NCBI GenBank assembly: GCA_947498765.1
Contig: CANMLG010000023.1
Coordinates: forward strand, 62,001-126,000
DNA: 64,000 nucleotides
From: an uncultured Aquimarina sp.
GTDB taxonomy: Bacteria; Bacteroidota; Bacteroidia; Flavobacteriales; Flavobacteriaceae
Direction: 5' to 3'
Shown here: positions 61,925 through 64,000 of the stretch, piece by piece
Numbering within the stretch: the stretch's first letter is position 1
Layout: every line of letters begins with the position of its first letter
Position numbers and translations under genes: made by a program
Notes under the pieces: model-generated
What the model was told of the DNA's origin: nothing
Database searches by the model: none
Seen by the model: only the letters and a program-made list of their open reading frames with translations

Positions 61925-64000
61925 ATGCATAGGATGCGAAAATTATTTTTTTTAGCAGTTGTATGTATCAGCATACAAAGCATCGTAGGGCAACAAGACC
62001 AAATTGTTGGACCGCCAGATGAAACCACTCATACAGCGATGAAATATAATCGCTTTTTATTTAATCCTGCTTTTTCTTTTGATCGAGAAGCGGCAGACTC
62101 AGGAGATAAAAATGGGTATATTTCAGCTTTTGGTCGTTTGGAAAAATCAGGTTTTGATGATGCGCCATCCGATTATAGAGTTTCTTATAATAAGACCATT
62201 AGAGAAAATATGGGAATTGGAGCAGCCTTGTTTCAACGAAATATTGGAATTATAACAAATTTTGGAGCGGTGCTTAATTATGCTTACAATGTAAAATTTA
62301 CACGTGATGTAAATATGACATTTGGAGCCAATTTAAGATATCAAAAAGCAGGTTTAAAATCAGAAGTACGTACACAATCACCAATAGCTTCCGACCCTAT
62401 TTTAACAGATTTTGATAATACGTCTTTAATACGTCTTTCTCCTGGAGTAAATGTAAGTTATAACGAATTTGATTTTGGAGTAGCGGCACGGAATATTCTA
62501 AACCTACAATTAGGAGGTGATAATAGGGTGTTTGATTCTAGTGTTATCGTATTGCATGGAATGTATTCTAAACCGTTTAGGCGACGTTCACCAAATACGT
62601 TTCGAGGAATGTTATATGTGGAGCAGGAAACTGGAGGAGCTGAAATTGGTTATGGTTTTAATGCCATGGTTGAAAATAATAAATATGGTTTTGCGCAACT
62701 AGGTTATAATGCCACTTATGGAGCTTCATTAGGTTTGGGCTTTAATATTGCGCCTTATGCAACTATTGGGTATGCTATTGAACGTGGTTTTGGAAATGCA
62801 GATATATTTGGTTTAACACATGAGATAACCTTAGCGTATAACTTTATTGAGCCTCAGCGTCGTCCTAAGAAAAGAAGAAATACACCAAAACCTTCACGTA
62901 AATTACCAGAAAGAGAAGAGTTATCTAAAGCAGAAAAAATTGCTGCTTTACAACAAGCACGTGATGAGCAGAAAAATAAACAAGACGCCTTGGCCGAAAT
63001 TAGAGCTAAAGCCGAATTGTTGAGAACAACAGAAGAGCAAAAAATTAAAGACGAGGCTGTGGCTAGTGAGCTTATACGTATTATGAATACGCAAATAGCA
63101 AACAACGACTTGGAAGGAGCTAAAGCCACTTTGATTAAAATAGAGAGTAATCCTTATATTTCAGAGGATCAAAAAAATAGTGTAATTACCCGATTTACAA
63201 AAAAAGAAGAGTTAGCTGAGGATATTGAAAAAGAAGCGGTGCTTATAGCTGCCGAAACGGAAGCTAAAGATAAAGCTCGTGCTTTGTTGGCCAGAACATC
63301 AAGATTAATAGCCAACAAAGATATAGAAAGTGCTACGGCTACGTTAGAGCGTATTCAGACTAATAAATACATTACTGAAGAGGAAAAGCAACGCATTAGC
63401 ACAGATCTTAATCGTATTATACAAGAAAAAGAAGCGGCTGATTTAGCTGTTATAGAAGAGGAGAAGTCCAAAAAAGCTGCTGCAGAATTAATGCGAGTTA
63501 CCAACACATTAATTGATGCTAATGATATTGAAAAGGCACAGGCTAATGCTACATTAATTCGTCAAAGCAAATTTATTCCTAATGAGCAAAAAGAAGAAAT
63601 TTTAGGGAAGCTTGATCGAGTAATTTTAGCAAAAGAAAGAGAAGCGGCTGATTTGGCTATAGCTGAAGAGGAGGAATCCAAAAAAGCTGCTGCAGAATTA
63701 ATGCGAGTTACCAATACATTAATAGAGGCTAATAATGTAGAAGAAGCAAAAGCAAAAGCGACATTAATCCGTCAGAGTAAATTTATTCCTAATGAACAAA
63801 AAGAGGAGATTTTAAACAGAATAGCTCAGGTAGTTCAAGAAAAAGAGGCGGCTGATTTAGTCATTGCTGAAGAAGAAAAATCTAGGAAAGCTGCTGCCGA
63901 ATTATTGCGTGTAACAAATACTTTATTAGATGCTGATAATATTGAAGAGGCACAAGCTAAAGCGGATTTAATACGTGGAAATGCTTTTATTTCTGATGAA
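61925..64000 (+). CDS. PorP/SprF-family protein with helical tandem-repeat extension, 3' end outside window
   Basis: At least 692 residues, still open at base 64000. Signal peptide (MRKLFFLAVVCISIQSIVG; start at 61925 or the in-frame ATG at 61934). Residues ~25-315 form a PorP/SprF outer-membrane beta-barrel (YNRFLFNPAFSFDREAA, FGANLRYQ, LRLSPGVNVSYN-type strands, FGLTHEITLAYNF at the end). PorP/SprF proteins assist secretion or anchoring of T9SS type B substrates such as SprB. After a basic linker (QRRPKKRRNTPKPSRK) the protein changes into charged helices, with a 68-70-residue unit repeated at least three times from about residue 503 and more weakly before it. This extension is absent from ordinary ~300-residue PorP proteins. 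Its gene abuts the type B substrate gene. Confidence 0.85.
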   Translation, partial: MHRMRKLFFLAVVCISIQSIVGQQDQIVGPPDETTHTAMKYNRFLFNPAFSFDREAADSGDKNGYISAFGRLEKSGFDDAPSDYRVSYNKTIRENMGIGAALFQRNIGIITNFGAVLNYAYNVKFTRDVNMTFGANLRYQKAGLKSEVRTQSPIASDPILTDFDNTSLIRLSPGVNVSYNEFDFGVAARNILNLQLGGDNRVFDSSVIVLHGMYSKPFRRRSPNTFRGMLYVEQETGGAEIGYGFNAMVENNKYGFAQLGYNATYGASLGLGFNIAPYATIGYAIERGFGNADIFGLTHEITLAYNFIEPQRRPKKRRNTPKPSRKLPEREELSKAEKIAALQQARDEQKNKQDALAEIRAKAELLRTTEEQKIKDEAVASELIRIMNTQIANNDLEGAKATLIKIESNPYISEDQKNSVITRFTKKEELAEDIEKEAVLIAAETEAKDKARALLARTSRLIANKDIESATATLERIQTNKYITEEEKQRISTDLNRIIQEKEAADLAVIEEEKSKKAAAELMRVTNTLIDANDIEKAQANATLIRQSKFIPNEQKEEILGKLDRVILAKEREAADLAIAEEEESKKAAAELMRVTNTLIEANNVEEAKAKATLIRQSKFIPNEQKEEILNRIAQVVQEKEAADLVIAEEEKSRKAAAELLRVTNTLLDADNIEEAQAKADLIRGNAFISDE
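63431..64000 (+). repeat. tandem 204-210-bp repeats in the PorP/SprF extension
   Basis: Unit starts at 63431, 63641 and 63845 (codons for EAADLA), with periods of 210 and 204 bp. The unit has a conserved KKAAAELMRVTNTLI helix and an ATLIRQSKFIPNEQKEEIL helix. Degenerate relatives occur from about 63040. The last visible copy is cut by the window end. Confidence 0.9.

Noticed and set aside
1..64000. tRNA, rRNA, prophage or transposon genes
   Set aside because: Reading of the intergenic regions showed no T-loop-like GGTTCGAATC segments, no rRNA, no transposase or integrase products.

Overview
The window comes from the chromosome of a member of the Bacteroidota, most likely a marine-type Flavobacteriaceae; the genus cannot be settled from sequence alone. 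The DNA is AT-rich. It encodes type IX secretion (T9SS) cargo with type A and type B (gliding-motility-associated) C-terminal domains, a PorP/SprF-family protein, a complete Bat operon, DUF4175/DUF4254/DUF6341/DUF6909-type proteins typical of flavobacteria, and several promoters matching the Bacteroidetes TAnnTTTG -7 element. I see no tRNA, rRNA, CRISPR array, prophage or transposase.

Layout. 1-9249: gltX (partial, minus strand) diverges from a DUF4175-ybeY-mnmG-TPR-methyltransferase series. Five 16-bp palindromes with the GTTCCACGTGGAAC core of chromosomal parS sit here, four of them packed between ybeY and mnmG, so this is a probable centromere-like segment, possibly near the origin. 9250-13677: LytM (M23) peptidase, GH3-fold adenylating enzyme and a DUF6909-type protein. 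13872-17935: UDP-glucuronate decarboxylase and polyprenyl-phosphate sugar transferase, a DUF1801 protein and purD. 18310-23154: an internally duplicated lipoprotein, a small secreted protein, DUF6341, DUF4254, a GT9 glycosyltransferase and an acyl-CoA thioesterase. 23232-26562: HU-CCDC81/SPOR protein divergent from dprA, then gpsA. 26881-30736 (minus strand): HhH protein, tandem OmpA-domain protein, and an ALDH7-type dehydrogenase paired with 3-hydroxyanthranilate dioxygenase. 31075-43394: a ~2480-residue T9SS type B modular surface protein followed by two paralogous beta-helix/ricin-like T9SS type A proteins. 43604-46147 (minus strand): BON-LysM protein, a PPP-type phosphatase and a Schlafen-type AlbA_2 protein.

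46450-55658 is the Bat aerotolerance/cell-envelope operon: moxR, DUF58, a two-TM membrane protein, batA, batB, batC, batD, batE. 55894-58842 (minus strand): cvpA and a leucine-rich-repeat T9SS protein. 59210-64000: a small conserved protein, a T9SS type B-like surface protein, and immediately after it a PorP/SprF protein whose beta-barrel continues into a long charged helical tandem repeat that runs off the window end.

The most unusual items are that PorP/SprF extension, the parS cluster (one copy is translated as the last residues of YbeY), the mosaic identity of the two beta-helix paralogues, the near-identical internal duplication in the giant adhesin-like protein, and the AlbA_2-phosphatase pair.
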